The notes beneath the pieces were generated by a model. The model worked only from the letters and a program-made list of their open reading frames with translations. It was not told the origin of the DNA and did no database searches. Positions 24,292 through 33,806 of a stretch of 64,000 nucleotides of DNA are shown one piece after another. Position numbers and translations under genes: made by a program. Source of the DNA: a bacterium (lineage in GTDB: Bacteria; Zixibacteria; MSB-5A5; WJJR01); the NCBI GenBank assembly GCA_021813505.1, contig JAKAKI010000063.1, positions 1 through 64,000 of the forward strand, read 5' to 3'. Each line of letters begins with the position of its first letter. Position 1 is the stretch's first letter.

Positions 24292-26685
24292 ATGCGATTG
24301 GCGATTTGGGTGAACTGTCTCACCATTCTGGCATCCTCGGTCTCAACAGAGGCCCTATCGGCCACGCCTATCGGCGCCGAGAGTTTCGCCGCCAGACCAC
24401 TCGCCTTCACCGAGAATCGAGGGCAGTGGAACGGCCAGGTCCTCTTTCAGGCACGAACCCACGGCATGACCATCTGGTTCACCAGGGATGGTGTCACATA
24501 CCAGCCGGCTTGCCGCATCGCCACCCAAAACGAAGCTCATGGACAAGCCAATCCCATACTTCCCATTTCTCCCATGACTCCCATCCGCGGAACCTTCGAG
24601 AATGCAAACCCCGATCCAACGGTCACCGGGGAAGGACCAATGGAGTACAAGTGCAACTACTTCCTCGGCAATGACCCTGCGAAGTGGCGCACCGGAGTAC
24701 CCAACTACGAGCGAATAGTCTACCACGATCTGTATCCCGGAATAGACCTGGCGTTCTACGGGATGAGTGGCAATATCGAGTACGACTTTATCATACATCC
24801 TGGAGCTGATGCCTCCCCCATCGCATTTCGCTATGAGAACGCACAATCGACGAGTATCGACCGCGCCGGCGACTTGGTGCTCTCAACTCCCTGGGGCGAG
24901 TTCAAACACCTCTCGCCAAAGGTGTACCAAATCCTCCCCGGTGGAGAGCGCATTCCGGCTCTCGGCGAATTCTGCCTCTCGGAAGACGGCACAGTTCGCT
25001 TCGACATCCCAGACCGGCGCGACCCGGCGCTCGCACTAGTCGTTGATCCAGTCTTGAGCTACAGCACATATCTGGGAGGCACCGGAGCAGATGACGGCTG
25101 GGCCATCGCGGTCGACAGCAAGGGATATGATTACGTGACGGGATCCACGGTTTCGACTGACTTTCCGACGGTCGGTGCCTATCAGTCAAACCAGCCCGGC
25201 ACCGATGTCTTCCTGACCAAGTTGGGCGGCGGGAATTCTGTTGTGTACAGTACCTACCTCGGGGGTGGCGCTGACGACGCGGCCTACGCAATGGCTGTCG
25301 ATCCAAGCTACAATGTATACATCACCGGAGCGACAGCGTCGGACAACTTTCCGACAAACAACCCCTATCAGCTTTCTCAGGGCGGCCGGGATGTCTTTGT
25401 CGTGAAACTGAGCGAGGCAGGCGATGCGTTGCTCTACGGCACCTACCTCGGCGGAGGCACCGACGATGAAGGGTGGGCGATCGCTGTGGATCAAACCGGA
25501 CAGGCATTCGTCGGCGGATCCACGCTCTCATCGAATTTCCCAAAGGCCAAAGAATACCAATCGGCCCAGGGAGGCTATGACGGATTTGTTTCAGAATTGA
25601 GTGATGCTGGTGATAAACTGCTGTACAGCACTTTTCTGGGGGGCAGCGGTACCGATCGGGTTCGTGGGATCGCGATCGATAATCTGGCGGGAGTCTACGT
25701 CACTGGATACACCGAATCGACAAACTTCCCCTCCGTTGGTCCCTACCAGAACGACCAGCCTGGAGGCGACGCCTTCGTGAGCAAGCTTAACGTGGCTGGT
25801 GAAGGGCTTATGTACAGCACGTACCTGGGTGGCAACTCCACAGATGCCGGCAGTTGCATTGTCCTCGGAGGAAATGGCCAGGTTTATGTGGCGGGGGAAA
25901 CCTCCTCGTCGGACTTTCCGACGGTTGATCCTTTTCAGTCGGCCAAGAGTGATTTGGCCGACGGCTTCGTTGCCAGACTGAACGCTTCCGGAAGCGGCCT
26001 GGTTTACTGCACTTTCCTGGGGGGCAACTGTTACGACAGAGTGCTGGCTATTGCCGTCGACGCTAAAGGGTACGCCTATGTCACTGGGCAGACCTGCTCG
26101 ACCACATTCCCGACGGTTGATTCGATTCAAGCCGATCAGCCCGGCTATGATGCGTTTGTGACGAAACTTCTCCCGACAGGCAACTCGCTGGAGTTCAGCA
26201 CATACCTCGGTGGCAACGACCTGGAATCCGGCAATGGCATTGCCCTGGATCGCGATGCCAATGCCCATGTGGTCGGGACTACGTACTCCACCGACTTCCC
26301 GACGGTGGGGCCATATCAGACAGACCAGACAGGCGCCGACGTGTTTGTCTTCAAGATCGGACCCGGTGTCGTAGCTGTATTCGAACCCGATTCGCCATCA
26401 CTCCCGACGACATCCGAGCTCCGCCAGAACGTCCCCAACCCATTCAATGCGGGAACGACGATCCCATTCAGTCTTCAACACGGTGGCGATGTCGAACTAA
26501 CAATCTTCAACATGCTCGGCCAGCAGGTCCACCTCCATCGCGAGAGGAATCTCCTGCCCGGCACCTACTCGTATCGCTGGGATGGAACCGACGACGGTGG
26601 CCGCGAACTGCCCACCGGCATCTACCTGGCGCGTCTCACAACGCCCCGTTTCACGCAGGCCAGGAAGATGACCTTATTGAAATAG
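24292..26685 (+). CDS. Secreted SBBP-repeat protein with C-terminal sorting domain
   Basis: A 797-aa exported protein. After the signal peptide (ends near STEALSA) comes a ~220-residue N-terminal domain typical of SBBP proteins (FTENRGQWNGQVLFQA, YHDLYPGIDLAFYG). Residues ~255-690 hold about eight SBBP beta-propeller repeats of ~50-57 residues with the pattern STYLGGxxxDxxxxIAVD...VTGxTxSTDFPT...DAFVxKL. The last ~90 residues are a FlgD-like/type IX sorting domain: NVPNPFNAGTTIPFSL, LTIFNMLGQQV, WDGTDDGGRELPTGIYLARL, ending in a basic KMTLLK. In Bacteroidetes-type secretion this domain directs export and surface attachment (known for the family; assumed here). Its own promoter lies at 24186-24213. 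Confidence 0.9.
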   Translation: MRLAIWVNCLTILASSVSTEALSATPIGAESFAARPLAFTENRGQWNGQVLFQARTHGMTIWFTRDGVTYQPACRIATQNEAHGQANPILPISPMTPIRGTFENANPDPTVTGEGPMEYKCNYFLGNDPAKWRTGVPNYERIVYHDLYPGIDLAFYGMSGNIEYDFIIHPGADASPIAFRYENAQSTSIDRAGDLVLSTPWGEFKHLSPKVYQILPGGERIPALGEFCLSEDGTVRFDIPDRRDPALALVVDPVLSYSTYLGGTGADDGWAIAVDSKGYDYVTGSTVSTDFPTVGAYQSNQPGTDVFLTKLGGGNSVVYSTYLGGGADDAAYAMAVDPSYNVYITGATASDNFPTNNPYQLSQGGRDVFVVKLSEAGDALLYGTYLGGGTDDEGWAIAVDQTGQAFVGGSTLSSNFPKAKEYQSAQGGYDGFVSELSDAGDKLLYSTFLGGSGTDRVRGIAIDNLAGVYVTGYTESTNFPSVGPYQNDQPGGDAFVSKLNVAGEGLMYSTYLGGNSTDAGSCIVLGGNGQVYVAGETSSSDFPTVDPFQSAKSDLADGFVARLNASGSGLVYCTFLGGNCYDRVLAIAVDAKGYAYVTGQTCSTTFPTVDSIQADQPGYDAFVTKLLPTGNSLEFSTYLGGNDLESGNGIALDRDANAHVVGTTYSTDFPTVGPYQTDQTGADVFVFKIGPGVVAVFEPDSPSLPTTSELRQNVPNPFNAGTTIPFSLQHGGDVELTIFNMLGQQVHLHRERNLLPGTYSYRWDGTDDGGRELPTGIYLARLTTPRFTQARKMTLLK

Positions 26686-27292
26686 CCTTCCGTTCTGGCG
26701 AGCGCTCATCGCGTGCCAGGGGGCGATGAAGGCAATCGAAGCCACGCACGGGCGGTAGAAAGTAGCCCCGGGCGCAAGTGTGTGTTGAAAAGGCCCACTA
26801 ATCGCATCCTGGAGCAGGGAACGCATGAGATTGCTTCGTCACTACCTCCACCTTCGGCGGAGACGCTCCTCGCAATGATATGGGTCGCAATTCGCTCCGG
26901 GATGCCCGTGAGGTCATTGCGAGCGGAGCGAAGCAATCTCCGCCTCACTGCTGCGACAGCGCTCCGACTGCTCGGGTTCTTTAACAGGCCCGCAAGCCTT
27001 GGGATTGCCGCTTGTCCGGGGCTGCAATTCCTGCCACTTGCCTGCCTCTCCGGAGCTGTCGTTCCCGCCGTCCATTTGCTCCTCCGGTGCCTGAACGCAC
27101 CCCCCAAATTCGGTATCCTGGGCATCCCGCCCGTGCGGCATGGGCCCGAACCCCATGCCACCAAACCCCATAGAATCCCCCGTTAACCCGTAATTCCCCT
27201 TGCGCGGCCTATTGGCTTGCAATATGTTATGAGGTTTGGAGCGGGGGAGTCCCGCTCCATTGATTGTTAGAGGACGACAAAGGGGTAGCCCG
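26686..27292. other. Gene-free stretch with a family K inverted repeat
   Basis: No credible gene in ~600 bases. It contains the palindromic element at 26827-26940. The rest is Pro/Ala-rich in every frame. The promoter of the rimP operon should lie toward the right end; ATTGGCTTGCAATATGTTATGAGG near 27210 is AT-rich and might hold it, but no clear -35/-10 pair was settled. Confidence 0.5.
26827..26940. repeat. Family K inverted repeat (GAGATTGCTTCG ends)
   Basis: GAGATTGCTTCG (26827-26838) faces CGAAGCAATCTC (26929-26940); inside, CTCCTCGCAATGA near 26867 faces TCATTGCGAGCGGAG from 26914. It is a 114-bp element resembling the well-known TCATTGCGAGGAGCGAAGC-type dispersed repeat. Single copy here. 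Confidence 0.75.
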
Positions 27293-27745
27293 ATGTCCAG
27301 TACGGCCCCAAGAGAGGTTGACGGCCGGTTGAAACAAATTGTCGAAAACGCGGTTTCGAGCCGCGGGGTGGAGTTACTCGACCTGTTTCACGTTCGAAGC
27401 AGCAAACGGCAGATCGTCCGGCTGGTCATCGACAAGCCCGGAGGAATCTCGGTTGAAGACTGCGCCGAGGTCTCCCGCCGCGTATCGGCCGACCTGGACA
27501 TGGCCGATGTCATTCCGGGGCGATATACACTGGAAGTGTCCTCCCCCGGAATCGACCGGCCCCTGAAGACCGCCGCCGATTTCCGCCGCAAACTGACGCG
27601 GGAAGTCGCCGTTCAACTGGCGGGCACTGACTCCAAACCGGAGATCGTCGAAGGGGCAATCGAGTCGGTGACGGACAGCGCTGTGATCGTGGGCGGCCGG
27701 GAACTGCCACTCGACCGGATCGTGGAGGGAAAGCTGATCGTTTAG
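27293..27745 (+). CDS. rimP: Ribosome maturation factor RimP
   Basis: Needed for assembly of the 30S subunit. The 150-aa product has the N-terminal alpha/beta domain (IVENAVSSRGVELLDL, VRLVIDKPGGISVEDC, SRRVSADLDMADVI), the family signature YTLEVSSPGIDRPLKT, and a C-terminal SH3-like domain. ATG 27293 puts the N terminus at the usual distance; the frame is open further upstream but without a ribosome-binding site. First gene of the nusA operon. Confidence 0.95.
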   Translation: MSSTAPREVDGRLKQIVENAVSSRGVELLDLFHVRSSKRQIVRLVIDKPGGISVEDCAEVSRRVSADLDMADVIPGRYTLEVSSPGIDRPLKTAADFRRKLTREVAVQLAGTDSKPEIVEGAIESVTDSAVIVGGRELPLDRIVEGKLIV

Positions 27746-27805
27746 GACGATCAGCCGAAAGTAGCGGCCCAGGCCGGAATCGGGGGCGGCCGGAAGGAAG
27801 AAGAG

Positions 27806-29197
27806 ATGCCGATAGATTTTGATGTCATGGAGGTGATCCATCAGATCACCAAGACCAAAAACCTCGATCCTGAGTACGTCCTTGAAACCATCAAGGAAGG
27901 CCTCATGACCGCCGCGCGCAAACGCTTCGGTGAGACCGACAACGTGCGCGTCGAGATCGACCGCCGTGAGGGCGAAATCTACATGGTCGCCACCAAGAAC
28001 GTGGTCGGGTATGTCGAAGATTCGCTCCACGAAATCTCGCTGGTCGACGCCCAGGAAATCGACGAGGAATCCGAAATCGGCGACGAGATGGAAATCGAGC
28101 TGCCGCTCGAAGAATTCGGCCGCCATGCCATCGCCGCCACCAAGCAGATTCTGGTCCAGCGGATCCGTGAAAAGGAACGCGAGCAGACCTACAACGAATA
28201 CAAGGACCGCGTCGGCGAAGTCGTGACCGGCATTGTCCAGCACATCGATAAAGGCACGATCATCGTTAATCTTAACGGTGCCGAGGCGGTCGTTCCGCGC
28301 AAAGAGCAGATTCCCCGCGAACGGTTCCGTCAGGGCGATCGCATTCGCGCGATCATCTCCGACGTGCAGCCCAACATGAAGGGGCCGCAGATCATCCTGT
28401 CGCGCGCCCATCCGCAGTTGTTGCTGCGCCTGTTTGCCCTCGAAGTGCCGGAAATCTTCGAGAAGATCGTTGAGATCAAGGTCGTCGCCCGCGAACCGGG
28501 CGAACGGTCGAAAGTCGCCGTCACCTCGATCGATGATCGCGTCGATCCCGTCGGCGCCTGCGTCGGCGTCAAAGGCGTGCGCGTCCAATCGATTGTCCGC
28601 GAACTCGCCAACGAGCGCATTGACATCGTCGAGTGGGACCCCGATCCGGAGATCTTTGTCCAGCGCGCTCTGGCGCCAGCACGGGTTGTCCAGGTGAAAA
28701 CAAACCTTGAAGCCAAAGAGATGACCGTCATTGTCGATGACGAGAAACTCTCATTGGCCATCGGCCGCAACGGACAAAACGCGCGGCTTGCCGCCAAGCT
28801 GACCGGCTGGAAGATCACGATCAGGTCCGAATCGCAGTATCTCAATCAGCGGACCAGAGCGCTCGCCACGGTCACGTCGCTCTCGGAGTTGCCGGGTGTG
28901 GGCGAAGCAACACAGGCCAAGCTCGAAGCCAACGGCATCGACTCCGTCGAAAAGCTCGCGGCCAAGACAGAGGCGGAACTGGTCGAAATCGAAGGTCTCG
29001 GACCCAAGACCGCTGCCAAACTGATCGAGTCGGCGCAGGAGTGGGTCTCGCAGCACATTGATCTGAATCTCAAGGATGAAGAACCCAAGTCGACGGCGCT
29101 CGGAGATGAATTGTTCCTCCCCGACGGTGAGGAAGCGGAAGACGCGGAGATAGCGGATACTGACCTTGATGCGGAGGGGAAACGCCGCAAGCTTTAG
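27806..29197 (+). CDS. nusA: Transcription termination/antitermination factor NusA
   Basis: Binds RNA polymerase and nascent RNA to modulate pausing, termination and antitermination. The 463-aa product has the N-terminal polymerase-binding domain (1-~125), an S1 domain (~135-200, GEVVTGIVQHIDKGTIIVNL), two KH domains (~225-350, with VGACVGVKGVRVQSIVREL and SLAIGRNGQNARLAAKLTGW) and a helix-hairpin-helix region (~360-415, LPGVGEATQAKLEANGI and IEGLGPKTAAKLIE). It ends in an acidic tail. The usual ylxR and L7Ae-like genes between nusA and infB are missing; a family A repeat lies there instead. Confidence 0.97.
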   Translation: MPIDFDVMEVIHQITKTKNLDPEYVLETIKEGLMTAARKRFGETDNVRVEIDRREGEIYMVATKNVVGYVEDSLHEISLVDAQEIDEESEIGDEMEIELPLEEFGRHAIAATKQILVQRIREKEREQTYNEYKDRVGEVVTGIVQHIDKGTIIVNLNGAEAVVPRKEQIPRERFRQGDRIRAIISDVQPNMKGPQIILSRAHPQLLLRLFALEVPEIFEKIVEIKVVAREPGERSKVAVTSIDDRVDPVGACVGVKGVRVQSIVRELANERIDIVEWDPDPEIFVQRALAPARVVQVKTNLEAKEMTVIVDDEKLSLAIGRNGQNARLAAKLTGWKITIRSESQYLNQRTRALATVTSLSELPGVGEATQAKLEANGIDSVEKLAAKTEAELVEIEGLGPKTAAKLIESAQEWVSQHIDLNLKDEEPKSTALGDELFLPDGEEAEDAEIADTDLDAEGKRRKL

Positions 29198-29285
29198 GAG
29201 AATTCGGCGAGTTCGGATTGTTGCGATTCGCCCAATCGTAAACTGGATGACAGAGGAACTGATAATCGTGGCCTAATATGGCATT

Positions 29286-29355
29286 GGGAGGGCGAGGCTC
29301 CGGCCGAGCCATGGTTCGGCGCGGAAAAGAGGCTCGGCAGGAGCCTCGCCCTCCC
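29286..29355. repeat. Family A 70-bp palindromic element, copy 3
   Basis: Ends GGGAGGGCGAGGCTCC and GGAGCCTCGCCCTCCC. It lies in the nusA-infB gap, so it is presumably transcribed as part of the operon and could form a hairpin between the two messages. Confidence 0.93.
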
Positions 29356-29449
29356 TCTACCAGGTAATGTCACGGAGATGGACGACCGATTCTAGGGGAA
29401 GCACTGAGGCCCGGAGACGACACGCACCACGGAAGGCTGTTGATTCGAT

Positions 29450-31987
29450 ATGGCAAATAAGCGCCTGTACGAAATTGCTCGTGATCATAAACTCTCCAGC
29501 GACGCGCTGATGGCGCTGGTTAATCGCCTTGGATTTGACGTGCGCAGCCACATGAGTGTGGCCACCGACGAGATTCTCGAGGCGATTGAAGCCGAGTTTT
29601 CCAAGCAGCGCGAGGCCCTCAAAGCCGAAATCGCCGTTCGCGAAAAGAAGACCCGTGAGCGCAAGGCGCGCGCCCGCCAGGTCGAAGACGAGGCCCGCGA
29701 ACGCGCGGCCGAAGCCCAGCGCATCGCGGATAATGCCCGGAAGGAAGAGGAAGAGCGCAAGGCCAAGGAAGCCGAAGCGGCCGCCGAAGTGGCGCGTGCT
29801 GAGGCCGCGGCCAAAGCCGCCAGGCAGGCTGTGCTGACGCCGCCGCCACCGCCGCCTCCGCCACAACATCCGGCAGCCCCACCGGCCATGTCGCGGCCGC
29901 CGCAGGCGCCACCGCCGCCGCCTCAATCACGTCCGTCCCCGACCCGAATCACCGGCCGTCCCGGCGGTGCCGCTATTATTGCTCCGCCAGCCCGCGCTGC
30001 GGGACCTGTTGTCACTGGGCGCCCGGCGTCACCCGCAGCAGCAGCAGGACCGCCTGCGGGCGATGCCTCGCAGCATAAACGCCGCCGGCGCACTACCAAG
30101 AAAAAACGCCAGCGCGTCGATCAGCAGGAAGTCGCCGCCAGTTTCCGCAAGACGATCGCCCAGCTCGGCACACGCGCCAAGCCGCGCCGCCGCCGCCGTC
30201 GCGATGATCCCGAAGGCGGTCCGTTCGAGGAGCCGACAAAGTCGATTGAAGTCAACGAGTTCATGTCGGTCTCGGAGCTGGCCCAGAAGATGGGTGTGAC
30301 CCCGACCGAAGTCGTGGCCAAATGCATGGAACTCGGCATGCTCGCGACCGTCAATCAGCGTCTCGACACCGATACGATTGAGACTGTAGCGCTCGAGTTC
30401 GATTACAACGTGACGTTTGTGCAGGAGATCGGCGCCGACGAAATCCCGGAAGAAGAGGATGCCGAAGGCGATCTGGTCCACCGTGCGCCGGTTGTGACGG
30501 TCATGGGCCACGTCGATCACGGTAAGACATCGCTGCTCGATCATATCCGCGAATCGAACATCATTGCCGGCGAATCCGGTGGTATTACTCAGCACATTGG
30601 TGCCTACCGCGTAAAAACCGCGCGTGGCATGATCACCTTCCTCGACACGCCCGGTCACGCCGCCTTTACCGCGATGCGCGCCCGTGGGGCGCAGTTGACC
30701 GATATCGTCGTGCTGGTTGTTGCCGCCGATGATGCCGTCATGCCGCAAACCATCGAGGCGATCTCTCACGCCCAGGCCGCCGGTGTACCGATGGTTGTCG
30801 CGATCAACAAGATGGACAAGCCCGGCGCCGATGCGGATAACGTACGCAATCAATTGTCCCACCATGGTCTGATTCCTGAGGAATGGGGCGGAAAGACCAT
30901 CATGGTTCCCGTCTCTGCCAAGACCGGTGACGGGATCGACCGGCTGCTGGAAATGATTCTCCTGCAGGCCGAAGTTCTCGAACTGAAAGCCAATCCCGGC
31001 AAGCATGCTCGCGGTGTCATCGTCGAAGCCAAGCTGGACAAAGGACGCGGCTCGGTCACCACGGTGCTCGTTCAAAACGGAACCCTGCGCACTGGCGACT
31101 TTTTCGTCACCGGTCCGCACTCCGGCCGCATTCGCTCGATGATCGACGACCATGGCAAGCCCGTGCGGGAAGTCGGGCCCGGAATTGCCGTGCAGGTCAC
31201 TGGCTCCAACGGCGTGCCTCAAGCCGGGGACTCATTTGTGGTCTGCGAAGATGAACACGTCGCGCGCAATGTGTCCCAGATGCGCGAACGTGTGAAGCGC
31301 GAGCAAACGTTCCATCGCCTCCAAAAGACGACCCTTTCAAACGTCTACGAACGCATCAAAGAGGGTGAAGTCCGCGACCTGCGCTTGATTATCAAGGGTG
31401 ACGTGGACGGCTCGGTCGAAGTGCTCGCCGATACCCTGACCAAGATCAAGTCCGAAGAAGTTCAGGTGAACATCATCCACCGGGGCGTCGGTGCCATCAA
31501 TGAGTCCGATATTCTCCTCGCCGCGGCGTCCGAGGCAGTGGTGGTCGGATTCCATGTGCGTCCCGATTCCAGGGCGCGCGAATTGGCCGTCCGCGAGGGT
31601 GTGGACATTCGCCTGTACAGCATCATCTACGAGGTCGAAAACGACATTCGCGCCGCCCTCGAGGGCATGCTGGCACCGGAAAAGGTCGAAGAGCAGACCG
31701 GCATCGCGGTGGTCAAGAACACCTTCAAGATCTCGCGGCTGGGCACGGTGGCGGGTTGCGAGGTGACCGAAGGAAATATCCACCCGCGCGACCAGGTCCG
31801 TATCGTTCGTGACGGCGTGACCATCTACACCGGGCTAGTTCAGACTGTTCGCCGCTTCACAGATGACGTCAAGGAAGTTTCCGCCGGACTCGAATGCGGC
31901 ATCAAGATCGAGAACTTCAATGACCTTAAAGTCGGGGATTCTCTCGAGTTGTTCCGCGTGGTCGAGCACGAACGCAAGCTGGTGTAG
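29450..31987 (+). CDS. infB: Translation initiation factor IF-2
   Basis: GTPase that delivers initiator tRNA to the 30S subunit and promotes subunit joining. The 845-aa product has an IF2_N domain (1-~55), a charged coiled segment (~60-130), a proline-rich linker (~130-170), a basic patch ([13 protein letters not shown]), a second IF2_N-like domain (~265-320), then the G domain with GHVDHGKT at 353-360, DTPGHAAF near 399 and NKMD near 455, followed by domains II, III and the fMet-tRNA-binding domain. Length and order are standard. The ATG 29450 start is fixed by [12 protein letters not shown]. Confidence 0.98.
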   Translation: MANKRLYEIARDHKLSSDALMALVNRLGFDVRSHMSVATDEILEAIEAEFSKQREALKAEIAVREKKTRERKARARQVEDEARERAAEAQRIADNARKEEEERKAKEAEAAAEVARAEAAAKAARQAVLTPPPPPPPPQHPAAPPAMSRPPQAPPPPPQSRPSPTRITGRPGGAAIIAPPARAAGPVVTGRPASPAAAAGPPAGDASQHKRRRRTTKKKRQRVDQQEVAASFRKTIAQLGTRAKPRRRRRRDDPEGGPFEEPTKSIEVNEFMSVSELAQKMGVTPTEVVAKCMELGMLATVNQRLDTDTIETVALEFDYNVTFVQEIGADEIPEEEDAEGDLVHRAPVVTVMGHVDHGKTSLLDHIRESNIIAGESGGITQHIGAYRVKTARGMITFLDTPGHAAFTAMRARGAQLTDIVVLVVAADDAVMPQTIEAISHAQAAGVPMVVAINKMDKPGADADNVRNQLSHHGLIPEEWGGKTIMVPVSAKTGDGIDRLLEMILLQAEVLELKANPGKHARGVIVEAKLDKGRGSVTTVLVQNGTLRTGDFFVTGPHSGRIRSMIDDHGKPVREVGPGIAVQVTGSNGVPQAGDSFVVCEDEHVARNVSQMRERVKREQTFHRLQKTTLSNVYERIKEGEVRDLRLIIKGDVDGSVEVLADTLTKIKSEEVQVNIIHRGVGAINESDILLAAASEAVVVGFHVRPDSRARELAVREGVDIRLYSIIYEVENDIRAALEGMLAPEKVEEQTGIAVVKNTFKISRLGTVAGCEVTEGNIHPRDQVRIVRDGVTIYTGLVQTVRRFTDDVKEVSAGLECGIKIENFNDLKVGDSLELFRVVEHERKLV

Positions 31988-32039
31988 GCGCCAACCCAGA
32001 GCCTGAGTTTCCGCGAACGATGGCTGGAACAGGCCGGTA

Positions 32040-32315
32040 ATGATCGGTGAAGCACGGCTGGAACTGCACTTCCCCTCCTGTCATAGTCTCAAGGAGAAGC
32101 GGGGGATTCTGAAGCGATTCCTGGCGCACGTCCGGCAGACCTACGGCGTGGCGATCGCGGAAATTGACGATCAGGACAAGTGGCAGATGGCGGTCGTTCA
32201 GGTCGCCGCCGTCGGAAACGAGCGGGCACACCTCCACCGGATTATCACCAAAGTCATCGACGACGCCGACCGGCCTGGTGAAATGATCCTGACAAACAGC
32301 GAAATCTTTGTTTAG
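32040..32315 (+). CDS. DUF503 (YlxP-like) protein
   Basis: A 91-aa member of DUF503, a small family commonly located between infB and rbfA and possibly linked to ribosome assembly. Signatures are ARLELHFPSCHSLKEKRGIL, the central AEIDDQDKWQMAVVQVAAVG and the C-terminal strand MILTNSEIF. It begins 52 bases after infB. No catalytic residues are known for the family. Confidence 0.9.
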   Translation: MIGEARLELHFPSCHSLKEKRGILKRFLAHVRQTYGVAIAEIDDQDKWQMAVVQVAAVGNERAHLHRIITKVIDDADRPGEMILTNSEIFV

Positions 32316-32451
32316 CGGCCCGCTTACCGGGTTCGATGGCGCCGAAACCTGTCAACAAAAGGACTGAACTGCCGTAAATACTCGATCAGCCGGCGGGTAT
32401 CGATGTTCGAAACCCGATTGCCCTCGACAAGCAGGATGGCAGGTTCCGACG

Positions 32452-32820
32452 ATGAAACATTTCGACCGATCACAACGAGTTGCCGATGAGATCTTGCGCC
32501 ATGTCTCCGAACTCATCAGGACAGAGGTTAAGGACTTCGATCTGACGCCGGTGACCCTCATTCATTGCGAGGTCACACGGGACCTCAGCGAAGCCAGACT
32601 TCGCTACTCGGTGCTTGGCGACGACGAGACCCGCCGCCGCTGCGCCGATGCCATGTCGAAGCTCGGCGGCTTCCTGCAGCATCGCGTGGGGCAGCGCCTC
32701 GGCTTGCGCCTGGTGCCAAAGCTGCGATTCGCGTATGACGAATCGGTCGCCGAGGCCGGCAAACTTCAGGAACTCTTCGAGAAGATCGCGCGCGAACGGG
32801 ATACTGATGCACAAAGCTGA
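32452..32820 (+). CDS. rbfA: 30S ribosome-binding factor RbfA
   Basis: Small KH-fold protein that binds 16S rRNA during late 30S assembly. The 122-aa product has the family pattern SQRVADEILRHVSELIRTEV, VTLIHCEVTRDLSEARLRYS and LRLVPKLRFAYDESVAEAGK. ATG 32452 is the natural start. The 136-base gap after the DUF503 gene holds nothing recognisable. It overlaps the next gene by 14 bases, indicating coupled translation. Confidence 0.95.
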   Translation: MKHFDRSQRVADEILRHVSELIRTEVKDFDLTPVTLIHCEVTRDLSEARLRYSVLGDDETRRRCADAMSKLGGFLQHRVGQRLGLRLVPKLRFAYDESVAEAGKLQELFEKIARERDTDAQS

Positions 32821-33802
32821 CGCCGCGCGGATTGCCGCTCTCCTGCGCCCCGCCAAACGAATCCTCATCAGCGCGCACCGCGATCCCGACGGGGACTCGA
32901 TTGGCTGCCAACTGGCGTTCTATGAGTATTGGACCGCACAGAAGAAGCGCCCCGCGGATCTCGTCAATCATGGCTCGATACCGCTCAAATACCGATTCCT
33001 TGACCTCAAGAACCTGATCAAGTCTCCCGGCCAGATCAAGCGCCGTCCCAAATGGGATGCCGTCATCATCTTCGAATGTTCCTCGCTGGCCCGGGTGGGA
33101 TCGGTGCAGTCGCTGCTACCTGAGGGCGTCCCCGTCATCAACATCGATCACCACCGCCAGAACTCTCAATTCGGGACCATTAACGTCATCGACCAGACCG
33201 CCGCCGCGTGTGGTGAGATGGTGTATGACATGCTGAAATTCTGGAAGGCACGCATTACGCCATCGATTGCGCAGCAATTGGCCGCGGCCATTGTCACCGA
33301 CACTGGCCGCTTCCATTACCATAGCACCACCCCGCGCACGCTGGAGCTCACCGCCGAGTTGATGCGTCTGGGCGCCGATATCACCGCGCTTTCCGACCAG
33401 GTGTACTACTCATACAGTCTCAATCATCTACGCCTGCTCCAACACGTTCTTAGCGGAGCACAGGTCAGCTCGGGCGGCAAAGTCTGTTTGCTGACTTTAC
33501 ACAACGCCGACCGGAAACGCTTCGGTGTGCCGATGCGCGATTTGGAGGGACTGGTCGACTATACCCTCTACATCCGGGGCGTCAAAGTCGGGGCACTGCT
33601 CAAAGAACTCGGACCGCGCAAGACGAAAGTCAGCCTGCGCTCAACCGACTCTTCCAACGTGGCCGAGGTCGCCTGCCTGTTCGGCGGCGGAGGGCATCTC
33701 AATGCCTCCGGCTGCACAATCGATCTTCCCCCGAATGAAGCCGCTGCCGTGCTCCGCAAGGCCATTGCCCGCGCGCGGAATTCCAGCAAGCGGTCACACT
33801 GA
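32807..33802 (+). CDS. DHH-family nanoRNase/pAp phosphatase (NrnA-like)
   Basis: Degrades very short RNAs and dephosphorylates 3'-phosphoadenosine 5'-phosphate in characterised relatives. The 331-aa product carries the metal-binding motifs SAHRDPDGDSIG near 23-34, FECSS, IDHHRQN (DHH motif) and a DHHA1 domain ending in FGGGGHLNASGCTID. ATG 32807 lies within the end of rbfA; the frame runs back to 32615 as a shadow. It sits between rbfA and truB, the usual operon position. Confidence 0.94.
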   Translation: MHKADAARIAALLRPAKRILISAHRDPDGDSIGCQLAFYEYWTAQKKRPADLVNHGSIPLKYRFLDLKNLIKSPGQIKRRPKWDAVIIFECSSLARVGSVQSLLPEGVPVINIDHHRQNSQFGTINVIDQTAAACGEMVYDMLKFWKARITPSIAQQLAAAIVTDTGRFHYHSTTPRTLELTAELMRLGADITALSDQVYYSYSLNHLRLLQHVLSGAQVSSGGKVCLLTLHNADRKRFGVPMRDLEGLVDYTLYIRGVKVGALLKELGPRKTKVSLRSTDSSNVAEVACLFGGGGHLNASGCTIDLPPNEAAAVLRKAIARARNSSKRSH

Positions 33803-33806
33803 GGGG

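Noticed and set aside
27374-28588. Long - strand frame (404 codons) across rimP and nusA
   Set aside because: It spans two real genes and their gap; composition is a mirror of their codons and no motif is visible.
29485-31222. - strand frames opposite infB
   Set aside because: They mirror the IF-2 repeats and have Ala/Arg/Ser-biased composition without domains.
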